Below, piece after piece: positions 55,872-64,000 of a stretch of DNA of 64,000 nucleotides. Location: the NCBI GenBank assembly GCA_019671135.1, contig JAHRHY010000001.1:3968001-4032000 (forward strand), written 5' to 3'. Source of the stretch: Linnemannia hyalina (lineage: Eukaryota > Mortierellomycota > Mortierellomycetes > Mortierellales > Mortierellaceae). Positions within the stretch are counted from its first letter, which is position 1; every line of letters begins with the position of its first letter. The notes below the pieces were generated by a model. That model made no database searches. It was not told the DNA's origin and saw nothing but the letters and a program-made list of their open reading frames with translations. Made by a program: the position numbers and the translations under genes.

Positions 55872-57725
55872 ATGGCTGACTTCTACGCTTCTATCCTCGA
55901 GATGCCCTTCCTCTCAGACGACTACTGCTTCCCCTTCGACATCTCCTCCACCGCCACTGGCACCCCCACATCCTCCACCTCCACATCCTCCGCATCCTCA
56001 TATTCACTCTACAGCACAACCTCCCCACAAGATATCCTCATGTCCGACACCCTCGACTTTGAAACTCTTACTTCTCAACAGCAGAAGATCACTCCTCCAA
56101 CAACGACAGTCGCCCCCCTCCCTACTCCTGACTTGTCCCTCGATTCCGACTTCGATTGCACCACTCCCACCAACACCAACAGCAACAACCCCTGGATGCG
56201 TCAACAACAACAGTTCCCTCCTCAGATGGTCTTCAACCAATTCCAGGAGTACCAATTGGAGCAGCAAGATTCGGATATTTTCACCCCCTGGGGTCCCTCG
56301 CCTGCTTCTTACTTGACCGCAGCCACTCAGGCCTTGGCTGGTCGGTCCTTCAGCCCCATGGCCCCCGGTATTGTCGTCCCCCCATCAGCACAAATGGCCA
56401 TGATGATGGCTCAGCAACAACAACAACAACAGCAGCAGCAGCAGATGTTCCACCAGCAACAGTGGCAGCAACAGCAGCAGCACCAGTACCAGATGAACAA
56501 GGCCATGGACGAAGGCATGATCTCGCCTCCTGAGACACCCTCTGGCACGCCTTCGCCCGTCTGTCTCAAGCCCATGTCTTCCCCCTCTCAGTCGCCATCG
56601 CGACAGATGTCGCCATTGTCACCCACCACTCCATTGTCGCTCTCCTTCCCCGAACTCCCCATCGTGAGCAGCAGCACTCCCAACACTCCCACCGCGATTG
56701 CACCCATGCCTACTTCCCCATCGAGCGCACCGTTGTCTACCATCGCCCCCTTGGCTATTGTCGCTGACGCATCGACCTCTGCCTCGCTCAAGTCCCAAAC
56801 AGCCGGTCCCAAATCCACTCCCACCAACAAGGTGATCAAGGCCCCCCGCAAGCCCTCCAAGGCAGCGATCAAGGCCGCCGCCGGTCAGAACGTCCGGTGC
56901 CATAACTGTGGCGCGACTGTAACCCCCCTCTGGCGCCGGTCGGCCAACAACGAGCCCCTCTGCAACGCCTGCGGTCTCTACCACAAGTTGCATGCCATGC
57001 ACCGTCCCAAGCACCTCCAACAGTCCTTGGGCTCTGCCCAGGGCGCCGGCCACAAGTCCAAGTATGGTCCTCGCCCCTCGATGATGATGGCTGCCCTCCT
57101 TGCTCAACAGCAGCGTGAGCAAGCTGGTGGTGAAGGTGGCGATGCTCCCGGTAACGGTGGTGGCGCGAACGCCCCTGGTTGGGCTTCGATGACCCCACTC
57201 CCTCAACCCATGTGCAGCAACTGCAAGACCACCTTGACCCCTCTCTGGCGCAAGGACGACGCGGGCGACATCCTGTGCAACGCCTGCGGTCTCTACTACA
57301 AGCTGCATCACATCCACCGGCCCATCTCCCTCAAGCGTAATGTCATCCGCCGTCGGTCACGCTACGAGGGCGGTAAGGCTGCTGCCACTGCTGCTGCTGC
57401 CGCTGCCGCTGCCGCCGCCGCCGCAGCAGCAGCTAATGCCAACGCGTCGTCTCAGGGTCATGCGCAGGCGCATTCTACCCAGAGACGCGTGCAGGTTCAC
57501 CCTCACCCTCACCATGTCCAGATCCAACAACAGCACCACCATCAGCAGCAGCAGCAGCAGCAGCAGGGCTTCATCCATGGCTTGCCTCAAGGCCCAATGC
57601 ACCAGCAGCCCTCCATCTCGTCGTGCGCAATGTCTTCCTCCTCTGCCGCCGTGACCGTCGCTGCTCCTCAGCCCATCCACTTGCAGTACCCCATCCACAT
57701 GAACTTCCCCCAAGCACAGTTCTAA
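55872..57725 (+). CDS. Two-finger GATA-type transcription factor
   Basis: Intronless, 617 aa, start MADFYASILEMPFL. Two class-IV C-x2-C-x17-C-x2-C fingers: residues 343-366 (CHNCGATVTPLWRR ... LCNACGLYHKLHAMHRPK) and from 448 (CSNCKTTLTPLWRK ... LCNACGLYYKLHHIHRPISLK) with the basic tail RNVIRRRSRY after finger 2. They bind (A/T)GATA(A/G) sites. The two-finger layout recalls the fungal iron repressors Sre/Urbs1/Fep1, but the 80-residue linker here has no cysteine, whereas those have a Cys-rich region between the fingers. Iron regulation is therefore doubtful; nitrogen or developmental control is equally possible. Finger 1 lacks the Arg/Lys-rich tail of finger 2. The N-terminus is Ser/Thr/Pro-rich with poly-Q; the C-terminus has an Ala run and another poly-Q. 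Confidence 0.93.
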   Translation: MADFYASILEMPFLSDDYCFPFDISSTATGTPTSSTSTSSASSYSLYSTTSPQDILMSDTLDFETLTSQQQKITPPTTTVAPLPTPDLSLDSDFDCTTPTNTNSNNPWMRQQQQFPPQMVFNQFQEYQLEQQDSDIFTPWGPSPASYLTAATQALAGRSFSPMAPGIVVPPSAQMAMMMAQQQQQQQQQQQMFHQQQWQQQQQHQYQMNKAMDEGMISPPETPSGTPSPVCLKPMSSPSQSPSRQMSPLSPTTPLSLSFPELPIVSSSTPNTPTAIAPMPTSPSSAPLSTIAPLAIVADASTSASLKSQTAGPKSTPTNKVIKAPRKPSKAAIKAAAGQNVRCHNCGATVTPLWRRSANNEPLCNACGLYHKLHAMHRPKHLQQSLGSAQGAGHKSKYGPRPSMMMAALLAQQQREQAGGEGGDAPGNGGGANAPGWASMTPLPQPMCSNCKTTLTPLWRKDDAGDILCNACGLYYKLHHIHRPISLKRNVIRRRSRYEGGKAAATAAAAAAAAAAAAAAANANASSQGHAQAHSTQRRVQVHPHPHHVQIQQQHHHQQQQQQQQGFIHGLPQGPMHQQPSISSCAMSSSSAAVTVAAPQPIHLQYPIHMNFPQAQF

Positions 57726-57777
57726 AAAACAACTACAAAAGTAGCGCATTACCCATTCCCTTGTTCGTTCTTGCATT

Positions 57778-57796
57778 CCCCCCCCCCCCCCCCCCC
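57778..57796 (+). repeat. Poly(C) tract, 19 nt
   Basis: Homopolymer in the 3' UTR of the GATA gene, just before its poly(A) signal. Confidence 0.9.
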
Positions 57797-57817
57797 TTGT
57801 ACAACTCTTGCATTCAA

Positions 57818-57823
57818 AATAAA
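57818..57823 (+). terminator. AATAAA poly(A) signal of the GATA factor gene
   Basis: AATAAA 93 nt past the stop at 57723-57725. Confidence 0.5.
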
Positions 57824-58290
57824 AAGAAAAAACCAAGCGCAGCTTGAACACCAACCCTACCTCTTATTCTTCACCCAATGTTGAGCAACAAACAAAAAAA
57901 ACCTGTCCCCCATTTCAAATGTCGTGTTGTGCATTGCTTCTTATTCGTTGTCGGTCTTTTTTTCTCTATTTTTTACTTCTCCGTCGTCGTCGTGCTCAGT
58001 TTTTATTTCTCTCTCTATCACTCTCGGCATGTTTGTCGTTGATTTCTTTAAGCATTTATCCGCGTCAAATGTCAAGGACAAGGATGAAATGGTAGACGTT
58101 CTTTTTTATTGGACCTTCGCAGTGCAGGAAACAAAAAAAAAACGTGGACAGTACGGGGAAAGGAAAGAAGGAGTGCGTTGTGGATGCTCATGCATATGCA
58201 TATGCGAACAAAGGACAAGTGCAAAGGGGGCAATTGGAGAAGGGGGGGATAAGAAAGCGAGAGAGGGGTAAACAAAAGAATAAATCCTTT

Positions 58291-60081
58291 CTATCGTTTA
58301 CCGGCTTTCTTGTTGGGTTTGCTCGACTTCTTCTTCCCTGATCCTGCAGCATCCTCTGTAGTACCACCACCAGAGGAAGGGATGTACCCACATTCGTCCA
58401 ACAACAGACGCGCAGCATTGTTGATATGCTTGAATCTATCTGCGCTCAACGGGATACCGCCGTACCATCTATTTTTTGACGAACAGAAAGAAAGAAAGAA
58501 ATAAGCAGAGAGAGAGAGAGAGATTGTGTGAGACGTGCAGCAAGGAAGAGATAAGGAAATAAAGAGAAGGTGCAAGGGCAACGTGGAGGAAGAGAGGACG
58601 GGACGTTAAGTGGTTTTATTTATATTTTGGGCTGCGTTTTTTCGATGTTGTTTTGTTTGTTGTCGATGTTTCTTTGTGTTCCATTGGTCCTTCATTGACA
58701 GTTTGTTCTTGTCGCCTTTTGCTTTCCCGTCGTTTGGTTTCCTGCAAAAAAAAATGAATGCCAGCTCTCCCCAGATTTTTCCTTTTTTTTTTCCCCCTTC
58801 AAGAAACAAGAGCCATAAACACGTCAGCTTTGTTCAACTGTACCTTGAAACGACGACGACCACATTTTTGACGTCTAGGATAGACATGAGGTGCAAGAGT
58901 CGACTTCCAGCTGCCGTCTCTCCATCATCATCATTATCTAGAAAGGTAGAAAATAAAGACGCGAGAAAAAAAGCATTAATAACAACCATATTACCACATT
59001 TTTTATACTCCACAAACGCGACTCAGTTTCTCCAATATCAAATCTGTCTTCCTGAATTCTTTTATAACCCCCCCCCCCCCCCCCCCCGCCTTATTTACGT
59101 ACCTTGAGCAATGGTCCCGTTCTCGTTCTCGACACGGAAGGCCATGATATTATGTGTCGCCTTAATAACCTTCTTGTTCTCCTGCTTCAGCTGCTGGATC
59201 ATCCAGGGGACTTCACCCGGTTGTCGGATCGGGGCCAGATGGGCGACAAAGACACTTTTCCGGTCAATAATCGGAGCTCCTGAACGGATCTGGAAGATGC
59301 CCGGTTGACCGCTGAGTTTGGGGCTAATTGGATCGGCATTATGGTTGTTGGAGGAAGGTTGGCGGTTGTGGTGATGATGATGGTGGTTGTTATGACCAGC
59401 AGCAAAGGAGGCAGTAGCAGCATCGTCAGCCAAGTAATAGTCGGATGCACCTCGTTGTCCTTCTGAAGCATGCGATGATGGGTCATCCTCCATATCATCC
59501 TCACCATCCTCTTTATCCTCTTCAGATACTTCATTCTCGTTGAGAAGATCCCCATTATCACCGTGATCACCATCCTGAACATCGCGGGTTTCGAGGTCCT
59601 CAAGATAAGTCCTCAACCACTCAATCCATGAAAAGACAACGACCTCGCCCGGAACAAAACAGTCCTCGAGCCCCTGGTCAATCTCCCGGAGCATGGCGTC
59701 GGTAAGACGCAAGGTCCCGTAATAGATACTCACAATCTCATGGACGGGTGGTGTGGTGTTGGTCTCGGGGTATCCTGCGGGGAAGTAGATCCGGAATTCG
59801 AGTTCCTTGGTGCTGGATTTCCTGTGGTTCCCTCCTCCTTCTCCTCCTATGCTAGCAATGGTTGTCCGGGAGAGGTCTTCGGTGAGGGAGGCTGTGGTAG
59901 GGTCGTAGTCAAAGTCGGGTTCTTCGAGCGAGACTTTTAGTGTGTAGACTGGCGTGTCCGGTACTGTTGACTTGTTGTTCTTCTTGGAGTTGCTTCCGGT
60001 GGGAATGGCGTAGAATGAAGCAGGCCCGTAGATGGAGACGATGGCGAGTGCTTCGTCCTGCAATGGTGACAAGTCGTCCAT
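58291..60081 (-). CDS. YIH1: IMPACT/Yih1 homologue (RWD + UPF0029 domain)
   Basis: Three exons, 59103-60081, 58844-58937 and 58291-58468 (416 aa), joins in frame. The N-terminal RWD domain (MDDLSPLQDEALAIVSIYG, then LEFRIYFPAGYPETNTTPPVHEI) is the module that binds Gcn1. After an acidic and His-rich linker (about residues 190-255) comes the IMPACT domain: VFVAHLAPI, KATHNIMAFRV, then across intron 1 DDDGETAAGSRLLHLM and DVKNVVVVVSR, and across intron 2 WYGGIPLSADRFKHINNAARLLL. These are the family's most conserved blocks. Yih1/IMPACT competes with Gcn2 for Gcn1 and so damps the amino-acid starvation response. It ends in a Lys-rich tail. Yeast Yih1 is 258 aa; the excess is the linker and inserts within RWD. 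Start at 60081 is chosen because upstream Met 60153 reads through a poly(T)-encoded Phe run. Confidence 0.93.
59068..59087 (-). repeat. 20-nt homopolymer (poly-G on the sense strand) in IMPACT intron 1
   Basis: C20 on the + strand, which is G20 in the pre-mRNA, beginning 15 nt after the GTACGT donor at 59102. Confidence 0.9.
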
Positions 60082-60306
60082 GACTACAGAGCGCAAAAAA
60101 AAAAAAAAAAAGGTTGAGAGTCGTGTGCGGCTGCACCGTCTTCCTCGGCGCACCTTCCTTTCTCTACAAAAAAAAAGTGACTGTCTTGTTGAATTGATTT
60201 GTTTATCTTCCCCAATTTCGCGTACGAGGAGATAGATTCACATCTTCCACACCCACATCAACGACGATCATCCTCACAGGAAATAGTAAGCAAGGGTTCA
60301 CGAGCA
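60082..60306. promoter_or_regulatory. Short divergent promoter region
   Basis: 225 bp separate the ATG of IMPACT (-) from the likely ATG of the unknown + strand gene at 60307, so the two probably share a promoter. It contains an A17 tract at about 60,094-60,111. Confidence 0.5.
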
Positions 60307-61371
60307 ATGGCATACCAACAAGGACCGCCACAATGGGCCCAAAATCACGCAGCCAACAATACCCATCCAAACCCACCTGTCCTCTCCTTCCGCACCTTCC
60401 ACGCAACTCACTTCTCCTGGCCACAACGCCAAGCCTTCTTCAGAAGTGAGGCTCCTTCTCCGTCTTCTCCCACTCCCACTCCCCCGAACTATCACCCATC
60501 TTGGCCATACAACCACCCACCTCCTGTCCCCCCTCCCATCGAAGCCGACACCCTCGCCAACTCTTTGGAATCTACTTGGGAACAATATCAAGGCGTCGCT
60601 CATCCGCATCAGCAACATGCGTATACCGTCAGCGGCGACAAAACAACCACCGTCACCACCACCGCTGCTGTTGATGCCAAAGATGAACACCCAGGGCCAG
60701 GATCAGGACTGGATATTTTTGGCCTCACACATGAAGCCATCGAGATCTTTGAATTCTCGCGCAAGTTCCGTGAAGAGAAGCGAGCTGCTCTAGCAGAAGA
60801 ACGCGCTCGGATGGTGCGGAGGAGGACAAAACGCCGTCGATTGACCAGACGAGGGTTTGCGCCGGATGAGGGCAACAGCGGCTCTGACGAGCCTGAAGGT
60901 CTACTCTCGGACGCTGCCGATAACAGTAACAACAAGGCTGACGACTCGGACGATAGCAACGGCGGCAGTGGTAGTGAGGACGAGGATCGTGAAGGGGAGG
61001 ATGAAGACGAGGACGCGTTTGTGGTGCAGACTGAGCCCCCGGCGACAGATATTGCGTTCTTGACACAGCCGAGTCGGCAGCGTGATAGGACCCGCCAAAA
61101 ACTCTATGGCTTCAAGAAATCCAACAACAAGGACAAAGATGTCTTGTCGCCCACGGACGAGACGTGGTCGATTCGGATGCTGGAGGCAACGTTGAACCAG
61201 GCGTTTATCGACAGTCTTGGGCCTGAAACCTCAGCAGGAGCACCCACAAAGAGCACATCGGCAACAGGAGGCCAAAACCACCAGCGGCGGTCACGCGATT
61301 CTGGGAAAGGAACAAGGACCCGGCAACAGAGTCAAGTCGTCTACTGGCCTGGCATGCCTCTGCGGTGTTAA
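60307..61371 (+). CDS. Acidic/basic nuclear-type protein, unknown function
   Basis: 354 aa from MAYQQGPPQWAQNHAANN; an in-frame upstream Met at 60199 would add 36 residues but crosses the likely leader. I do not recognise the family. Visible parts: a Pro-rich N-terminus (SFRTFHATHFSWPQRQAFFR), an amphipathic charged helix (IFEFSRKFREEKRAALAEER), a strongly basic MVRRRTKRRRLTRRG suited to a nuclear localisation signal, a Ser/Asp/Glu block (residues about 195-245), a second conserved-looking block (DETWSIRMLEATLNQAFIDSLG) and the C-terminal VVYWPGMPLRC. The non-repetitive blocks and the short divergent spacing to IMPACT support a real gene. Possible role as a chromatin or RNA-binding subunit is only a guess. 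Confidence 0.72.
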   Translation: MAYQQGPPQWAQNHAANNTHPNPPVLSFRTFHATHFSWPQRQAFFRSEAPSPSSPTPTPPNYHPSWPYNHPPPVPPPIEADTLANSLESTWEQYQGVAHPHQQHAYTVSGDKTTTVTTTAAVDAKDEHPGPGSGLDIFGLTHEAIEIFEFSRKFREEKRAALAEERARMVRRRTKRRRLTRRGFAPDEGNSGSDEPEGLLSDAADNSNNKADDSDDSNGGSGSEDEDREGEDEDEDAFVVQTEPPATDIAFLTQPSRQRDRTRQKLYGFKKSNNKDKDVLSPTDETWSIRMLEATLNQAFIDSLGPETSAGAPTKSTSATGGQNHQRRSRDSGKGTRTRQQSQVVYWPGMPLRC

Positions 61372-61914
61372 AGGGGCTCTTTTATCCCCAACTCGTCTTG
61401 TACCTTGCAGGTAGCTTGGTAAGATTCAGTTTCCTTCCCTTTTCCCCCTATCTCCCTATCACAAATTCATAAACGATGGACTGGATGTCACAATGATGAA
61501 TACCTTTCATCCTTGTTCTCGATCAAGAATGGGGGTCTCTTTGCCCTTCGCGGGGTGAGGAGGCTTTCAGTTGACAAGAAGACAAGCATTGATATGGCCT
61601 AAATATCACCTTCTGAGTGAGCATCCCTTCCCCTTCTCTCTCTCTCTCTCTCCCCTCCTCTATCTCATCTCTGCACAACAGTGTCGATAATGAATGACCC
61701 TTTCTAATCATCAGCAACAGCTTATATTTTGGTACCTTTTATGATAGGATTCCAAGACGCGGGATGTTAAGATTGTTTTTGCCACAAATACCAGGTTCGA
61801 GAAAGACATGCAGGTTTTTTCCTTATTCTTTTATTGTTATTGACAAATGGTATGCAAAAAAAAGGGGGGAAGATAGGAGAGATAAGTTGCGACATTGAGG
61901 TAACACGATGGTGT
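61372..61914. other. Convergent 3' intergenic region
   Basis: Includes a (CT)n tract at 61,638-61,652 and the poly(A) signal of the ABC transporter gene. Nothing else is seen. Confidence 0.5.
61830..61835 (-). terminator. AATAAA poly(A) signal of the ABC transporter gene
   Basis: TTTATT on the + strand, 80 nt past the stop at 61915. Confidence 0.45.
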
Positions 61915-64000
61915 TTAGTTCTTCTTCTTGTTCTTCTTCTTCTTGGACTTGGGTGTGGAGCGGCCAGAAGAGGGCTGCAAAGAAGGAACAGAGTCGTGTC
62001 CTGAGGCATTGGTGCTTGCGGCCTCATCAATGATTGCGCTAACAGCTGCAGGTGTTGCATGAGCGGTTGTTGCCGCATGCTCGACGACGACTTGGGTCAA
62101 CTCTGTAGGATCAACAACTGAAGGCTCGGCAGAGGGGGAGAGTAGGGCTTCCTGGACACCAGCGGCTGTTGTTGTAATAGCGGTGTCGGTATTCTTGGGT
62201 GCTGGAATTTGGTGTTCTATGATGACCGTTCCGTTCCCAGTATCGTTGCCCTTGGCCTTGTCCTTGCGGCCCTTGCCCTTGTTGTTTTTGTTGTTCGAGT
62301 CTGATTCGTCCGAGATGGTACCGTCCACTGTTGAGCCTTCGCTGGACTCTTCACGGATCTGTTGCTTCCACATCTCGTAGTACACGCCTATGTTTTTGAT
62401 AGAAAGGATACCTTAGTAAGTATATTCTCATTGCAAGACGAATAAAAAAAAAGATGTAAACAGGAAAACGAAAACAAAGAGGTTCTTTACCTTCGCCGCC
62501 GTTGGCGATGGCTTGCTCAACAAGCTGGTCATGAGTTCCCTGCTCGACAATAACGCCATCCTTGATACAAAGAATCAAATCAGCATTAACAATGGTACTC
62601 AACCGATGCGCCACCACAAGCGTGGTCCTGTTCTCCGTCATCCTCGCCAACGCCGCCTGGATCTGTCCCTCCGTCGTACTATCCAACGCAGAGGTCGCCT
62701 CATCCAACAGCACAATCGGGGGGTTCTTGAGAATCGTCCTCGCAATCGCCACCCGTTGCTTCTCACCTCCCGAGAGCCTCAACCCGCGCTCTCCGACCTT
62801 TGTCGCATACCCATCTGGGAAATCCTGGATCTTGTCATGGATCTGCGCGGCCTTTGCCGCATATTCGACTTCTTGCTTTGTTGCGCTGTTCCGACCATAG
62901 TTGATGTTGTAATAGATCGAGTCGTTGAAGAGGACAGAGTCCTGGGGGACGACTCCGATTTGTTCCCGAAGACTGACCTGAGTCGTTTGCGAGATGTCCT
63001 GTCCGTCAACCAGGATCCGTCCCGAGGAGACATCATAGAATCGGAAGAGGAGTCGTAAGATCGTTGATTTTCCGGATCCAGTGGGGCCGACGAGGGCGAC
63101 GGTTTTGCCGTGGGGGACTCTAAAGTTGATGTTGGAGAGACCCTTTTGGCGGCTGTCGTATTGGAAGGAGACGTTTTCAAAGACAACTTCTCCAGCGGTG
63201 ACGTGGAGGGGTTGGGCGTTGGGGATGTCCTTGACAGACTGGTTTTGGTCGAGGAGTTTAATCATCTTCTCCATGTCGACAAAGTTTTGTTGCAGCATCC
63301 TGTAGTACGATCCGAACCAGTTCAACTATTATTGGTTGGAGGTCGGTCGAAAAACAAATAATTTGGATTAGTATATAAAGCGACAGTCGAGTTCATGACA
63401 AAAGTTACACAAAAAATGGGGGGAATACAGAAGACTTACGGGCTGGTAGAGCTGGTTAAGAAACATGATATAGGCGACAAAGTACTCAACCTTTAGGGTC
63501 CCCTGCGAGATCTCATAGGCACACAACAGACATCCAGCCAACATGCCCATGGTGATCACAAATGACTGCAACAGGTTCAGCATCTGATAGGTCAACTGCG
63601 ACTTGTAGTCGGCAATCATGTACTTGTAGATCGCATACCGGTACCGCGAGACTTCAAACTCCTCGGCAGAGTAATATTTGACCGTCTCAAAGTTCAACAA
63701 TGAATCGACGGCCTTTGCGCGGGCCTCGTTATCAAAAGAGATCATGGCTCGTCGGAACTGGGTCCTCCACTCCGTTACAACAACAGTGACAATAAGGTAG
63801 GAGACGATGGTGATAAAGACAATCACGGCATACTTCCAGCTCCACTTATAGCACAACAGCCCTACAGCGAGCAAGACGTCCAAGATGACAGGAACAAGTT
63901 GGAAAAGGACGGTGCTGAGGAGGGTCACGATCGAACTGGTGCCACGGTCCAGGATCCGGAGCAATTCTCCTGTCTTGCGGTTGAGGTGGAACTCGAGGGA
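61915..64000 (-). CDS. HMT1/ABCB6-type ABC half-transporter, 5' end missing
   Basis: Exons 63440-64000 (open at the window edge), 62491-63325 and 61915-62387 give the last 622 residues. The membrane part ([60 protein letters not shown]) matches the HMT1/ABCB6 group (heavy-metal tolerance factor, porphyrin or glutathione-conjugate export, vacuolar in fission yeast), and less so Atm1. The nucleotide-binding domain is complete: Walker [11 protein letters not shown]-loop VVPQD, signature LSGGEKQR, Walker [14 protein letters not shown]-loop VAHRLST. After GTHDQLVE the final exon adds about 157 residues with VYYEMWKQQ and a Ser/Thr/Ala-rich tail ending [11 protein letters not shown], longer than usual. 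It acts as a homodimer. The location and cargo are inferred from the family. Confidence 0.92.

Larger units (their letters stand above)
57726..58290. other. Convergent 3' intergenic region (GATA / IMPACT)
   Basis: Poly(C) and poly(A) signal as listed, then T-rich sequence. Nothing else is seen. Confidence 0.5.

Overview
The window is nuclear DNA from a filamentous fungus. Genes are intron-rich with GTRNGT-type donors and short TAG/AAG/CAG acceptors. Most encoded proteins carry long poly-Q, poly-D/E or Ser/Pro tracts. CYC8, a Zn-cluster-type factor with the fungal transcription-factor domain, a GPI-type chitin deacetylase, a CipC-like protein and an HMT1-type transporter are all fungal hallmarks. 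The F-box/LRR genes, the two-finger GATA factor and the codon/intron style suggest an early-diverging lineage, most likely Mortierellaceae; that placement is inference, not shown by the sequence. There is no sign of prokaryotic, viral or organellar DNA.

Layout. 1-4.1 kb: 3' part of a poly-Q fungal transcription factor (+). 4.6-6.7 kb: a UMP/CMP kinase with a mitochondrial presequence and membrane anchor (-). 6.9-10.4 kb: a large acidic orphan protein (-). 12.3-15.4 kb: F-box/LRR gene (-). 16.1-16.8 kb: GNAT acetyltransferase copy 1 (+). 17.0-18.7 kb: RPL3 (-), whose first coding exon is 4 nt. 19.1-19.9 kb: GNAT copy 2 (-). 20.3-22.3 kb: GPI-anchored chitin deacetylase (-). 25.6-27.7 kb: nodulin-like/MCH1-type MFS transporter (-). 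28.4-33.0 kb: eight-exon RAD5/HLTF-type HIRAN-SNF2-RING translocase (-). 33.7-34.4 kb: GNAT copy 3 (-). 34.8-39.1 kb: seven-exon CYC8/SSN6 TPR corepressor (-). 39.7-41.2 kb: protein ending in a CipC/DUF3759-like domain (-).

41.2-55.9 kb is almost gene-free. It holds an inverted-repeat element, a decayed F-box/LRR-like pseudogene, a second copy of that pseudogene's 5' piece about 4 kb away on the opposite strand, and several satellites. Then come a two-finger GATA factor (55.9-57.7 kb, +), an IMPACT/YIH1 homologue (58.3-60.1 kb, -), an unrecognised acidic protein divergent from it (60.3-61.4 kb, +), and the 3' part of an HMT1/ABCB6-type ABC half-transporter (61.9-64.0 kb, -).

The genes do not form a pathway cluster. 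They are mostly housekeeping and regulatory genes: translation and amino-acid stress control (RPL3, IMPACT), transcription (CYC8, GATA, Zn-cluster), DNA damage tolerance (RAD5-like), nucleotide supply (URA6), cell wall (chitin deacetylase) and transport. I found no convincing new multi-gene system. The most unusual things are the three dispersed GNAT paralogues with an almost identical DNA block, the inverted-repeat element abutting a duplicated pseudogene fragment, the membrane-anchored UMP/CMP kinase, the CipC-like domain on a long extension, and a G20 run just inside a splice donor. Exon joins were worked out by hand from reading frame and splice signals, without transcript data.
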